Positions 31,770 to 43,687 of a stretch of 64,000 nucleotides of DNA are shown here, piece after piece; positions within the stretch are counted from its first letter, which is position 1, and each line of letters opens with the position of its first letter. The position numbers and the translations under genes were made by a program. Below the pieces are notes generated by a model. The model was given only the letters and a program-made list of their open reading frames with translations. It was not told the DNA's origin and made no database searches. The stretch comes from Capsicum annuum (lineage: Eukaryota; Streptophyta; Magnoliopsida; Solanales; Solanaceae): NCBI RefSeq assembly GCF_002878395.1, contig NW_025855744.1, forward strand, positions 872,813-936,812, read 5' to 3'.

Positions 31770-34250
31770 ATGTGAGCTTAACATTTTAAGATTAATATGA
31801 CAAGTGTAACAAGACCATATAGTTTTACTCCTAAAAAGGATTTGTTCTGCCCTTCTTTTGAAGTCATTAATATTGTTGGTATAGGTTTTAGGAAAGTTTG
31901 TTATTGGTCTAAATATTCTGGTTTATCAGTTGTGCCTCCTAAAATATTATACTCTAAGCCGCCAAATCATTCCTCTTATAATCAACAGTTGCATAGTATA
32001 ATTTGTATTGGAAAAACAACTAAGAAACCTCATGGATGGGTTTTTTTGAACAATAGGAGATAACTAAAAATTAGAGTTCCTAACCGAGCTAGCTTTCAAG
32101 AATTTTTTGGAAAAGGTACCAGGTAGTGACTCATTCCGAGGATACTATATTGAAGTCTTCACTACTACTATAAATTTATTACCTTGTTTAGTTCTTTACA
32201 AGCTAGTTGCCTTTGGAAATGGCCATAACAATTTAGATGACACTGAGTTAGTGCACCTAATCATAGCAGGAGTGAGTATAAGATTACCAAAGTTTTAGGT
32301 AGTGTCATTTGAATACTGTGATTTCTCAATGTATCTACTTGGTATCTTATTTCAGGTTTGTGATGCAACCATAGGGGACATAGTAATTACAACTAATAGG
32401 AACACTGTACTCTGTTTTTTTAGTTGTGCCTCTTGAAACACTGTACTCTAAGCTGCCAAATTATTCTTTTCCAAATCAATGTCTACATAGTATTTAGCCT
32501 GGGCAAACAACTGAGAAACCTCATGGATGATTTTTCCTAAACAATGGGAGACAACTGAAACAATAGAAAGAGTTCAATGACAGCTTACAATTTCTGATTA
32601 ACCTAAGTACTTTAGAAACATGAATTATAACAGGATTATAGTGGGTATGTTGCTCTACTGTATAAGACCAAAACATAATCTCAAACTAATTAAAGATGTT
32701 TCTTTCCTTCTCTTTTTTATTTTGCTTACTTGATTTCCTTCATATTTGGGGTTGTTTGGACATATGTTTATTTTTTTATTTTTGGGCCACATGGGCACAA
32801 ATTACAGCAAAATTACCAAGGAAAATAGACAATAAGATAAGGAATTACTAGAATTCATATTTTATGTGTTGATCTGAATACACAGAATCCACTAAGTGAA
32901 AATTATCAAGTAAGAAATAACGCAAATTGTACAGACAAGGCCTCAATGTTTCTAATGTCTAAATTCCCAAATATGTCAAAAATTCCAATAAAATGTGAAT
33001 CCAATTGGACCTTATGATCGGAATCAAGATTTAGGATTTGTTCAATACCAAGTTTAACAAATTTTGAACATAGACACATGACAGAAAGTGAGTTTTTGAC
33101 AGCTCAACTTCAAGCATGAGTACAAGAAAGAGTACAAATACTATGATAGTTCTACTAGAATTCAAACAAATTAAATGTTGGAAGATTCTTAATAATTGAC
33201 ATGGGGTGCTAACAATAAAATTGATTCTCTATTTGAGTATTCTTATGATGGGATCAAGAATAAAGAAGATTTCAGTAATAACAATAATAATCCATTAAGT
33301 TCTTTATCTGAAGACTTAAGTGGGGAAAATCTTGATGTGTTCCACCATTTCTAAAATGTAAATTTACTTCTTCTAGTATACATACAAATATTCAAAACTG
33401 TACTCAAGAAGAGTTTGATGTGAGATTTTTCTCTTCTCTATTTGTTTTATTCTTTCCTTGTAAAGTTTTCACCAAAAGTATAGTTCTTTACTACTGTATT
33501 GTCTCGGGAGTTTAGATTAAAAAAAATTTTGTTGTTATATTTTTTTAATAATTAATATGTTTATTTGGTCAAATATACTTTATTCTTTTTGTTGTTAGTG
33601 CTGTTGTTGCTATTATCTGTCAATAAGAACATAGTGTCCTTAACTTTCATACTTTTTAACTAAGTTGTTAGTGGACTCAAATTAGATGACACCAATAACA
33701 AGTTACTTGGCTATTGCATTTTTCCAAGTTCAGTTACTCTTGATTTTGATCTCTCTTAGGTTCACCAAGAACATATAGTAAAACATGAAAAATGTATAAA
33801 AATGGTAAGAAGTAGATTATGTTAAGAAATAGCAATTAGAACCTTACTATGTCTTCATCATAGAATATGGAAAGAACTTTTACCGCAGTCTTATTTTGCT
33901 TAATCAGTATACTATCACCTAAATCAATGAATTCAAAAAGACAAAGACCACTTCATCATGGGCATACACTTTTCTCAAATTTTGTTTTCAAATTTAACCC
34001 CAAAAGCCTAGATATCGGAAGGAACTGAACATCTAGAAGATTTCAATAATTGAATCATTTTTGACTGAATCACATCATACCTTCCTTTAGACCAATGAAC
34101 AGTAGGATTTCACTATGACTAGTGAAAAATAACTTGTTGAAAATAATTCCTAGGTCACTTTCAAATATCATGTACATTTTAATCGGTTGTAATATATTTC
34201 CTAATGAAGCAGATTTAATCCTTTTTCAATTTTATTTAATAATCGCAGGT
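31770..34250. other. Unassigned 2.5-kb segment between repeated exon copies
   Basis: It separates copies 3 and 4 of the repeated exon and has plus-strand open stretches (31797-32063 and 32107-32298) in a minus-strand transposon, so it may be a separate insertion. An internal direct repeat of about 140 bp is present (31928-32070 and 32422-32562). I recognise no protein family and could not pair terminal repeats or a target duplication. Confidence 0.35.
31797..32063 (+). CDS. Unrecognised open frame, 88 residues
   Basis: An ATG-started frame encodes a basic, tyrosine- and proline-bearing peptide (ILYSKPPNHSSYNQQLHSII, KKPHGWVFLNNRR) with no signal peptide or membrane segment visible. Its second half recurs in decayed form at 32422-32562, showing that this stretch was once duplicated. 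Whether it is coding is uncertain: codon preference cannot be judged at this length, and the frame could be a remnant of an unknown element or chance. Confidence 0.2.
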   Translation: MTSVTRPYSFTPKKDLFCPSFEVINIVGIGFRKVCYWSKYSGLSVVPPKILYSKPPNHSSYNQQLHSIICIGKTTKKPHGWVFLNNRR

Positions 34251-34279
34251 ATACAATCCTCAATAGGAATTGGATTTGA

Positions 34280-34770
34280 AAAACTTACTTATTTGAACTT
34301 CTTGTGTGTATTGCTTAACCTGATTAGTAGACGGAGGTAATGAAGTATTAACTGGCATATGTTCTTTTTCAAGAACCATGGAGTTCCTATGTATTGCTCC
34401 CATTCTTTAATTAGAAAATATGGTAATGTTTTTACGTCCTTTTTCTAGTTCCTTCCCAATAGCACATGCAGAAATAAAATCATATTACTAATACTTTGAG
34501 GAATTATATTTTGTAGCTCAAGGGTGACAAAAAATAAGTTAGAAGAACAAGCTATTTTGGTCAACCAAAAATAAGATATGGTGTTCAATTCATGTTATTT
34601 ATGCAATTAAAACTCTAATATATTTGAAAAACCTTACTTGTTTCAACTTGGATGTAATGCTTCACTAGATCACTAGGTTGATAAAATGAACTCTTAGTTA
34701 GGGTTTTCCAATTTGGTGTCAAAGATTTGAGCCCTCATCCTCGTTCTTTTCCAATTGCACCAGGTGTGCA
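34280..34770 (-). repeat. Copies 4 and 5 of the repeated Transposase_24-gene exon
   Basis: Copy 4 (about 34280-34480) retains a GTAAGT donor on the minus strand (plus-strand ACTTAC at 34282-34290) and the reverse complement of AGAACCATGGAGTTC seen in copy 1. Copy 5 (about 34630-34770) is shorter and more diverged but keeps the donor CTTACTTG context. The intron between them is longer than between copies 1-3. Confidence 0.55.
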
Positions 34771-37700
34771 AAAAGTATATTTATAGTACTCTTCATAGTA
34801 GATCCATCCTCATTTCCAGTCTTCATATTAAACCTGTAAAAAGAGACAAAAGTAAAACAAATGTAAGAAAACTTCTTATCCAGTGAACTAAACAATACAG
34901 TCAACGTAGTCTTTTTGCTTCTCAAAAACACAAAATCTATATAAAAAGTGTTATAAGTTAAAATTTTAATGATAAAAGAATAGAAGTTTTTAGTAGTAAG
35001 AAATTATCAGATACTTCACCTCATCACCTCTTTTACATTTTTTGGGGAAGGACTTTCTATGTCGTCTACAACATCTGAAAGACTTTCCAAGTCATCTACA
35101 TCATCATCCATTTGTTTCACAATCTCATAGGAATCAAGAGGTTGAGTCTTCCTCACTGTATGTCAGATTTTGTTTGAATTATCATTAGCATAAAACACTT
35201 GAGATGCTTGAGATGCTAAAACTAAAGGCTCATTTATTTTTAAAAATCTACCCGAATCCACACTTGTATAGTCATACTCATCTCTTTTTATTCCATTTAT
35301 TTTATCATGCACATCAAATCAATTACACCAAAACAAAATCACTCTTCTGTCTGGGAAAAAATTGCAATTCAATCACATATATTAAAACTCCATAGTAATC
35401 GAATATCTCACTATCTTCATCATTATTGCTAGTTACAACAAAAATACAATTTTGAGTCCTTAATGTTTGATCATAATCATCTGCATGAAATCTATATCTA
35501 TCTACAATGTAACCATTATAATGTATTGAATATTTGGTGGGACCACATGAAAGTGAGAGAAGATCTTACATGAGCCGACTATTATCTACTTTATGCAATT
35601 GTACAACCTAAAAATAATATTACATTTAATACTTTAAAGTGAGTAATACAATATTAAGATGTCAAATCCAATGTTTATGTGTTGCTTATATTACTCACCC
35701 TGTCTTTAAACCATTTAATAAATTCTCAGACCTATTTTGCATCTGACAAGTCTTGAGCAATATCCATATTTGCAAACTCTCTACAAAATTGAGGTTAACC
35801 ATAAATGTCATATGGAAACAAAATTACCTTAAAGGAAATTGGAAAAATATTATGATACAAAAGAACTCTCCATACTCGAGATATGGTAAGACTTTATCAT
35901 AATTCTTTAGATATATATGCTTGTTCCAATTCATTTGCATCAAGCTTACATGGATCTTTAGCTCCTAGAGTTTTTCCAGGTTGACAAAATACAGAAAAAC
36001 CTCTATTTGAATTTTTTAAACATCCATCATAATTTAGTTTAGGCGGATTGAATTTCGTATTAATACTATACATATACCTTAAATATAAGGTCATACATTC
36101 ATTTGCAAGGTAGCACTCTGCAATAGAACCTTTTGGAAAAACCCTATTACCAATTGAGAGATTTCAAAAAATATAATCACCGTTCAATAGTATACATCCA
36201 TCGATAAGGAATAGGCTCATCAATCTTAGCTCCACCTACTAAATGAATAGACAAGTGGACCATGACGTCAAAAATAAAGGAGGGAAGATCTGATATAACT
36301 TGTAAAGTGTAATGGAAATTTTCTCTTCAATATGTTTCAACTCATAGATACTCAACTCCTTCAATAAGAGACTCACATACTTTTTTTGACAACATACCAC
36401 AACGTGCAACAGGGAGTATATGCTACAAAAGAACATAGAAATCATCACATTTCAAACCAGATATCTTATGTTCTTTCATGTTCACGCATTGAGAAATACT
36501 ATATTAAAATCCATCTGGGACCTTTAAATTCTTTAAGATAATAAGTAATTTGTGTTTTTCTTTCAGAGGCTATGTTTAGCATACAGTTTGAACTTCGACT
36601 TCATTCTCTCTTTGGATAGGGTGCAATTCTGGCCTAATGTTCATTGCTTGCAAGTCTAATCAAGTTTTAATTGTATCCTTGGTATTTCCTTTGACATTCA
36701 TGAATGTACCCAAAAAATCTTTTACATATATTTTTTCCAATATGCATAACATATAAATTATGTAGTGACAAGAGATATTTCTAATAAAGAAGTCTAAAAA
36801 GGATACTCTTTTTGTTTCAATTATTCTTTCGCTTTTCATGTGATATCTTCCTCCTCTTATTAGGATCCTTAGTTAATGGTTTCCCTTTAGGATCTTGCAC
36901 TTGATTAAGTATCTCAATTCTAGAACACATTTTTGGTGGGTTCCTTTTTTTGTTGTACCATCAATATGACTTTTTTTCATTCCTCCATTTGTGACTCAAA
37001 GAAAGGTAATCTTCATGACCCATAAAGCACTCCTCCTTACAATGAATCAATCGAATTAAGGAATTGTCTTTATTACAAGATGGATGTGCCCGTTTTTCTT
37101 TTGTACTCCATCCAAATAAATTTTCATACGTTGGAAAGTCATTGATAGTCCATAACAAAGAAGCATACAACTTAAAAAGTTTTAGTTGATTCATCAAAAG
37201 TTTCAATACTAACTTCCCACTACTTATTCAATTCCTCTATTAGAGGTTGAAGATATGTATCAATTGTATCTCTGGGACTATTTGGAACAGGAATAAACAT
37301 TGACAAAATAAAATTTTCTTATTTCATTCACAACAAAGATGGTAAATTATAAGGAATAAGAACTACAACCCAAATGCTATATGAGGTTTTGGAATTTTGA
37401 AGTGGTTGAAATCCATCACTAGCAAGAATAAGTCAAATGTTACGAGGCTCAACTGCAAATAAAGGATATAGTTCATAAAAAAAACTTCCATTACATTGAA
37501 TCAACTGGGTGCCTTATTATTCTATCATCACTACTTTCATCTTTTTGTCATGTCATTAGAAAAACTGACTTTGTAGACATAAACAACCTGTGAAGCCTAG
37601 AATTCAATGGAAAATAATATAAAAATTTTATGCTATTTTTATCCTTTTTATTATGTCTCCCCGCTATGTGAATCTAATTTCCATCTAGGCACACCATAAA

Positions 37701-37857
37701 TTCTGCAAAAATCGAGTAAGCTATCCTCTTTCTAATATGACATACAATCATTAGTACAAGGATCAATCTTGTTAAAAAAAAGTCTAAAATATCAATTATC
37801 TTCGTTGCCTCATAATATGAATTTGGAAAATTAGATCCATCATTCAACAACTCCTCT

Positions 37858-37862
37858 TTTAA
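37858..37862. repeat. Target-site duplication TTTAA (partner 39705-39709)
   Basis: TTTAA flanks both sides of the LTR at 37863-39704. Removing the LTR and one copy restores an uninterrupted reading through the transposase at this point. Confidence 0.9.
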
Positions 37863-39704
37863 TGTAACGCCCCAGAAAAATGAGTCCCGGAGCGTCACAC
37901 GGTGCTTGAGGCTATGAGTAGCCCCAAGCTAACTCTTTGAGCCATTTTTATTCAGTTTAACACAAATCAATGGGGTTTCCATAAATAACCGTCAAATATC
38001 AACAGAGTAATCATCATCCAAGAATAAAAGAATTTTTGAAAGATAACAAAATACAACTTATTAGTCAACTTCCAACATCTAAACTAGTCTGACAAGCCTC
38101 TAAGAAAATCAATAAAACCAGTGAGCCATTGAGACATGCCCCAACTGACTCATACTCAATTATCAAATGTAAACAATTCTACGAAACCAACATCAGACAT
38201 CACGTCCTCGAAATATGAGGACTCACCACAATAGAGGATATAGAACAGCATGCCTGAAGAATCACTATTGAACCTGGAACTAAGCACCTGAACCTACATT
38301 CCGAGAAAATACAGCCCACATCCGAAGATGTGGGTCAGTACCATGGAAAGAAACCGAGTATATGGGGGTGTATGCAGTTGTATAAACATCATCATCATAA
38401 ATATTTATAAGAAATATGTAGAATGTATGAAAGACTCACATAGCCCGAAGAAAATCATCATAATCATGAGAGGATGAAATAAGTACAATAACACATTTGA
38501 GTCATCATATAATTTTTCAATCACTTTCAGTTCATCAAGAATATCAATTCTCATAATGTAAATATCATTTAAATCTTTTGAAAGAATAACTTTCACAATT
38601 CCACTTTCAAATCACTTCACCATTCACCATAGACACAAGGAAACACACACATAGTGGGAGATGCTATAACCGACATAAACCATGTGAGCTACATAGAGTC
38701 CAACATACAACCCACGTTGGGGAGAGCCGTCCTGTCCTTGCCATCAGAGTAGGACTATTTATATCAAATCCACACAAACTAGTGATCACTGTATAAATCA
38801 GCCTCAGGCTCACTCCTACGAGGGCACGTAGTTCTAGGGAAGTAAGGTTGCTTTATATCTCCCACTCAGTGCTAAAAATTTCTCCCAGACTTAGCTCAGA
38901 TCATTTCAAAGACAATCCATAACAAAATAATTTCAGTAATATATAAATATACATCGGGAGCCATCATGCTTCTCATCTATCAAAATCAACCACGTTGTGA
39001 ATTTCTTTCACACTCGAGTTCAAAAAAACTCCATTAAGACCAAAAGGTCAAATCATTAAATATATCTCAAATATTCAACATCAATGTGCTTATAACACAC
39101 ACTTTCTCAAAAAAAACACAATTTTCAATGGGGATTCACGATCCAAATACCAAAATCATGATAAATATCATTAGATGAAATAAATTTCATTAGAAAGAGG
39201 ACTCTCATATATTTCCATTGATATATAGTATCTCACCCAGATCATTGTGTACGAGGAGTTATGACTGTTTGAAGTTGACCCAAAAATTCACTTTTGATAG
39301 GCTGAAGTAGATCGACCATAACTTTTTGCTCCGATAGAAAAATTGGATGAAACTAATTTCATTGGAAAGAGGACTCACAGAGCTTTCCGTTGATATATAG
39401 TAGATCACCCAGATTATTATGTACAAGGATTTATGATCGTTTAAATTTGGATCAAAAATACGCCAAGCCTCAGTACTTTTTCCTGCACGTTTTACTGTTC
39501 ACTACTATTCATGGTTCAATCGGAATGTTCATAAATCGTCACTCGAGTGTCCATTTTGGATGATCCACATATTGTTGGAAATCTTATTTGATACTCTACG
39601 TAATGGTGGGTCATAATCTAAGACATTCCACACAAAAAATTTATAATTCATTCTAGAAGATAGAACCCAACACATTTACGCACAAAATTTCTTGGGGTAT
39701 TACA
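37863..39704 (-). mobile_element. Solo LTR, 1842 bp, chromovirus type, inside the CACTA transposase
   Basis: On the plus strand it begins TGTAACGCCCCAG and ends GGGGTATTACA; on the minus strand it starts TGTAATACCCCAAG, the normal orientation for this LTR group (compare 638-4007). Perfect TTTAA duplications flank it. The CCATAACTTTTTGCTCCG block (39316-39333) is the reverse complement of one at about 969-987. No internal region adjoins it. Confidence 0.9.
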
Positions 39705-40279
39705 TTTAACTTTTTCAGTAGAATGGTAAATGACTCATTAATTCAATGATCTATACTTTTGATGTGAATTAATTTAATCAAATATGAGAGCTTTGAAGCC
39801 TTTGAGTTTTGACACAATGGCTGCTCAAAATCCTTCAGAAGGCTATAAAACCTTTTATCTTCAACATTTGGTTCCTCCTCAAGTTTATCATCAAAATTAG
39901 TGTATGTATCTCCTCCTCTTTTAATATTAAAATATAAATCTCTTAATAGTTCTTCTAGTTTAGCTTCATCATCACTCTCAAAATCCTTTGCTTCATCATC
40001 ATCCTTATCTTCAAAGTCAGATAGTGGATCACCTAACTATTCTCCATGGTGAAACCAAAAGGTATAGTTTTCAATTATTCAATGGACTTTTAAATATATC
40101 TCAATAGTTTTACGAGTTACTAATATTGTATTACAACACTTGTAACTCGAACATCGTATTTCACATTCTTTTTCTTTTCCTCAAAAATCATAACTCATGA
40201 ACTTTTTCACCCCATCTAAGTAGAATTTGCTGGTCCAATTTTGAATAAAAATTTGCATCCATTGCTTACTAGGTGCCAT

Positions 40280-41039
40280 AACCTTGGAGAATACATAAAA
40301 ATTAGATTAAGAAAATATAATGGATAAGAAAAAGAATTAGGTTCATATAACGCGTTACCATCAGATGATTATATCATATTGCATATATTATCTCTAAAAC
40401 CATTGCTCAACCAGATATATAGATTGGTATTCATATAGTTAACTCTTCCTTGATCACAAACTTATTGTTATGGAGTGAATTTTAAGTCTCCATTCTACTC
40501 TATTAAGAAAATTTCATTACACTAATAGAAGTTGACCTTTAATAAAAATTAAGTTCTCTAAAACTAGACATCCTCTATATCTCACATAATATCTATGCCA
40601 TCTACAGAAATAAAATTATGTCAATAAGATAACCAATTACAAATAGGAGCATTTCAAACTATAATGATTTTGTTTCTCCAAAGAAATAACCTATATAATA
40701 GAACAGGTCTCAAGTTCCTAACCAAATAAGTTTTTCTTTAGAGATTTTGTGATCATCTTAGATTAAGGATTTATCTATTAAATAAAAATTACCTTAATTA
40801 ATTACTTCATTATGTCTTTAAAAGGTGAAGAAAAAAATGAGACGGTGAAAATGCAAGTAAGCAAAGGGAGAAACGGGCAACTAACAATTAATGTAGAGAT
40901 TTTTTAGATAACTCCTGGCTTAAATCCTTCACAAAATGATGCAGTTTGGTTTCTCTAGGTACATATACTAAATGCATCTCTAATTTATTATTAATTAATG
41001 GATTCAGTAATTTTCCAAAATGCAGTTCAATTAGCATTA
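40280..41039. other. AT-rich DNA upstream of the CACTA transposase
   Basis: This would be the 5' part of the CACTA element. A CACTAATAGAA sequence at 40520 has the wrong orientation for its end. No promoter can be assigned with confidence. Confidence 0.3.
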
Positions 41040-42438
41040 TGATGAGTGGTAAATTTGTCAACTTTCTAGCACCTTTTAAGCCTAAATTATCATGCTTTTT
41101 CATTAATTTTTCATAAATTTCTTACTTAATGCTCATTTGTGTGTAAAATTTAAAATGGGAAGATGAGAAGAAAACTTAATAGAAATAAGCTAAGGCATAG
41201 GTGAAAAAAAATGTGAGCAAAAAAAACAAAAGCTGAAATGCAGGCCCAGAAATCAACCCTCAGTTACCATGATCGTGGCGTGAGGATCACACGATCAACA
41301 GTCAAGTCAACCATTGGTAATTGTCAAATAATCACCACAATTGCAGTATTGCGATCGGAGTTAAGAGATGGCAATCACGATATGGCAGAACAAATTTACG
41401 GGCAAAATTATAATTTGCTTAAAGAGGCCAAGAGCAAGGTGGTATTTTTGTAATAATTGGAAAATGTTGAATTGGGGCTTAAATAAGGGTTTTAGCTTAT
41501 TTTTGTCATCTTGATTCTAATTTTTAGTTTTTGAAATTGAGAAGAGACAATTGTATGTGAAACTCCAAATGAGATTTTTTTTAAAGATTGAAAGTGAAGC
41601 TTGGATTTTCTCTATTTAAATTTCAATGGAATAATTGAATATAAATATGGGTAATTTTCTTCTTCTCTTTAAATCCAGCTGTAGCTAAATTTTTATCTTG
41701 GGTTTATGTTTGAATAGGGTGTTAATATGTGTAGGTTTTCGTTGTTAGTTCCAATTGATAGTTAATGATGTTGGGTTTCACTAATACTTGATTATTTTAA
41801 TTAAAAGTTGTGGGTGAAAACCCCAACTATCTTGAATGCCACGTCATCCTTGAAAGAGGGATATGGATAAAAGTATTTGTGAACAATGAAATCGATTTTA
41901 GCTTGTTGCTTAACATTATCTTAGAAATAAGGGTGTTATACGATTATGTTATATCTTAAGAATCATCCTAGAAATAGGGATGCTTAATTGAGGTCTTGGG
42001 TTGATTTTTTTGCCTTGCCTATGAGGTATTCAAAAAAATCCATGGGTGAAATTTTTGTGTTTTATTGAAAGACTAACACTAAAACCCCTAACCTAGCCTA
42101 CCCATATATCCATTAACTAATATTGTAACTTACTTTTGATGTACCCATACACTAATTACCTAGGAAAGTACAACCTTAAGATTCTTCTCATTTGATTTTA
42201 TCCATGCGTTATTTGCTCACAATTTAGTGTTATAGACTTCTTTTATTTAAAAAAGTTTGATTCAAAACCCCTAACTACTTGTATCTTAGGTTTGAAGTTA
42301 GCAAGTTTCTTTCATTTTGAACTTACTCATTCACCACTCATATTGTTCCTCGTGGATTCGACCCTGACTCAAAGTTGGGTAATTATATTGACAATGACTA
42401 CCTTGGACTTAATTTGACGTTTAAGTTGAGTGCTATCA
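41040..42438 (+). mobile_element. Solo LTR, 1399 bp, Tat/Athila-like, perfect CATTA duplication
   Basis: It starts TGATGAGTGGTAAATTTG and ends GAGTGCTATCA. CATTA occurs at 41035-41039 and 42439-42443. It aligns in reverse orientation with the LTRs at 19931-21332 and 27091-28501, for instance around GGATTCGACCC near 42356. It includes a GATCG-rich patch (about 41268-41395). No PBS or gag adjoins it. Confidence 0.9.
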
Positions 42439-42443
42439 CATTA

Positions 42444-42590
42444 CAACAAAAACAACAATACACCCAGTGTATTCCCATATAGTGGAGTCTGAGGAGGGTA
42501 ATGTATACGCAGACTATACCATTACCACAAATAAAGTGTAGAGGTTGTTTCCGATAGACCCTTGGCTTCAAACAGATAACACTATAAAAA
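42444..42590 (-). mobile_element. SINE-like fragment with TTG-type tail (Au/TS type)
   Basis: On the minus strand the sequence GGGTCTATCGGAAACAACC leads to TAGTCTGCGTATACATTACC, then CCACTATATGGGAATACACT and a tail of TTGTT repeats (plus strand 42444-42460). This closely resembles the 3' part of widespread plant tRNA-derived SINEs of the Au/TS kind. The tRNA-like 5' half is not clear, so it may be truncated near 42590. The adjacent solo LTR inserted right next to the tail. Confidence 0.6.
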
Positions 42591-43687
42591 ACAAAAAATA
42601 TAAAAGCACAATCAAGGTTCAGATACTTTTGTATAAATTCTTGAAAACTTTATTCCTTCCTTTAAGTTTGAATAATTGGATTTCCATGAAACTATTTTCT
42701 CAAATAGATCTTAAACGTCTATTTAGAACTTGATATATCAAAGGTAAGTGGCCAACCAAATAACAACACTACAAAGACAACACCTTTATTCTATATTACT
42801 AAACAACCTGCTAGCACTAGTGATCTCAATTTCTTTGTATAAACTATGAAGGCATTATTAAACTTGTGAAAGAATTTATTTCTTGATGCTTGCACGCCCC
42901 TCTTTTTTTCCTTTTTAATTCATAGGAATAAATTACAGGTTATTATTATTTCTCTATTACTTAGTTTCTACTAGCACTTATAACTAAGGACTTGGATTAA
43001 AAATGCACATTAGGATGATAATCTAGACAATGATTAATAGCAAGCTAATAAAGAAGAATTCATGACTTCAACAGGATCAGAAGCATCATTATATGATAAA
43101 CTAGCAGGTAATAGCGAGGACCTTTAGCATGGATAAAGGCAATAATCATACATATTTGCTGACTACTAGAAATTTCAAAGGCGCATTAAACATTATTGAC
43201 CAAAATATGACATATTATAATGGCAATTAAGAACCTCTTAGGTACTTGTGAGGCACTCAATAAGAGTGCAATATACAATCAACTGATAGTAAGATTTATA
43301 AATTATTAAATAAAAATTAGATTAATTCAGATTCACAGAACGTGTTACCATTAGATACAAACAACTAGGCTAAACTAGGAGCATAACTTAAGTATCTAAT
43401 ATGATTACATCTAATAAGAAGGAAAACAGAGTGAATTGGTCTTTGTTGGGTGCTAACAAAAGATACAAATAATTTTATAACCAAATTTAATTGTCTTAGT
43501 ACTAGTATGAACCAACAGGTTAAGAAATAAGACAAAAATACTTGTATGCACAAGAAGATCCTGCTCTACTTTAACCTGAACAAGAATAATAATATAATAG
43601 ATAACATCTTTATAATTCTAATTTATCATATTTTTAGCATAAAATCATCTTCTGATTTGGCGTTCTAAGTTTACCATATGAACTACC
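42591..43687. other. Unassigned AT-rich spacer
   Basis: About 1.1 kb of AT-rich DNA without a convincing frame, structured RNA or repeat that I can identify. It directly precedes the 5' LTR of chromovirus copy 2. Confidence 0.35.

Larger units (their letters stand above)
34990..40279 (-). pseudogene. CACTA (En/Spm) transposase of TNP2 type, split by a solo LTR
   Basis: The likely start is the ATG at 40279 (MAPSKQWMQIF). Segments in order: Transpos_assoc (WTSKFYLDGVKKFM...WFHHGE, to about 40050); an acidic linker; FYSLLKDF...HINESFTILLKKL (to 39710); then, after the LTR 37863-39704, KEELLNDGSNFPNSYYEATKI (TNP2 start). Next come LLWTINDFPTYENLFGWSTK (about 37170-37100) and KEECFMGHEDYLSLSHKWR (to about 36970), still TNP2; DUF4218 (LYQIFPPLF, YDGCLKNSN, KLDANELEQAYI; about 36480-35870); and DUF4216 (DYYGVLIYVIELQF, then DYTSVDSGRFLKINEPLVLASQASQVFY; about 35560-35170). 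Stops and frame changes are present. The protein would bind and cut CACTA ends. Element termini were not found. Confidence 0.8.

Noticed and set aside
40510..40535. CACTAATAGAA as the end of the CACTA element
   Set aside because: A right-hand end should read ...TAGTG on the plus strand; this is in the wrong orientation, and no matching left end was found.
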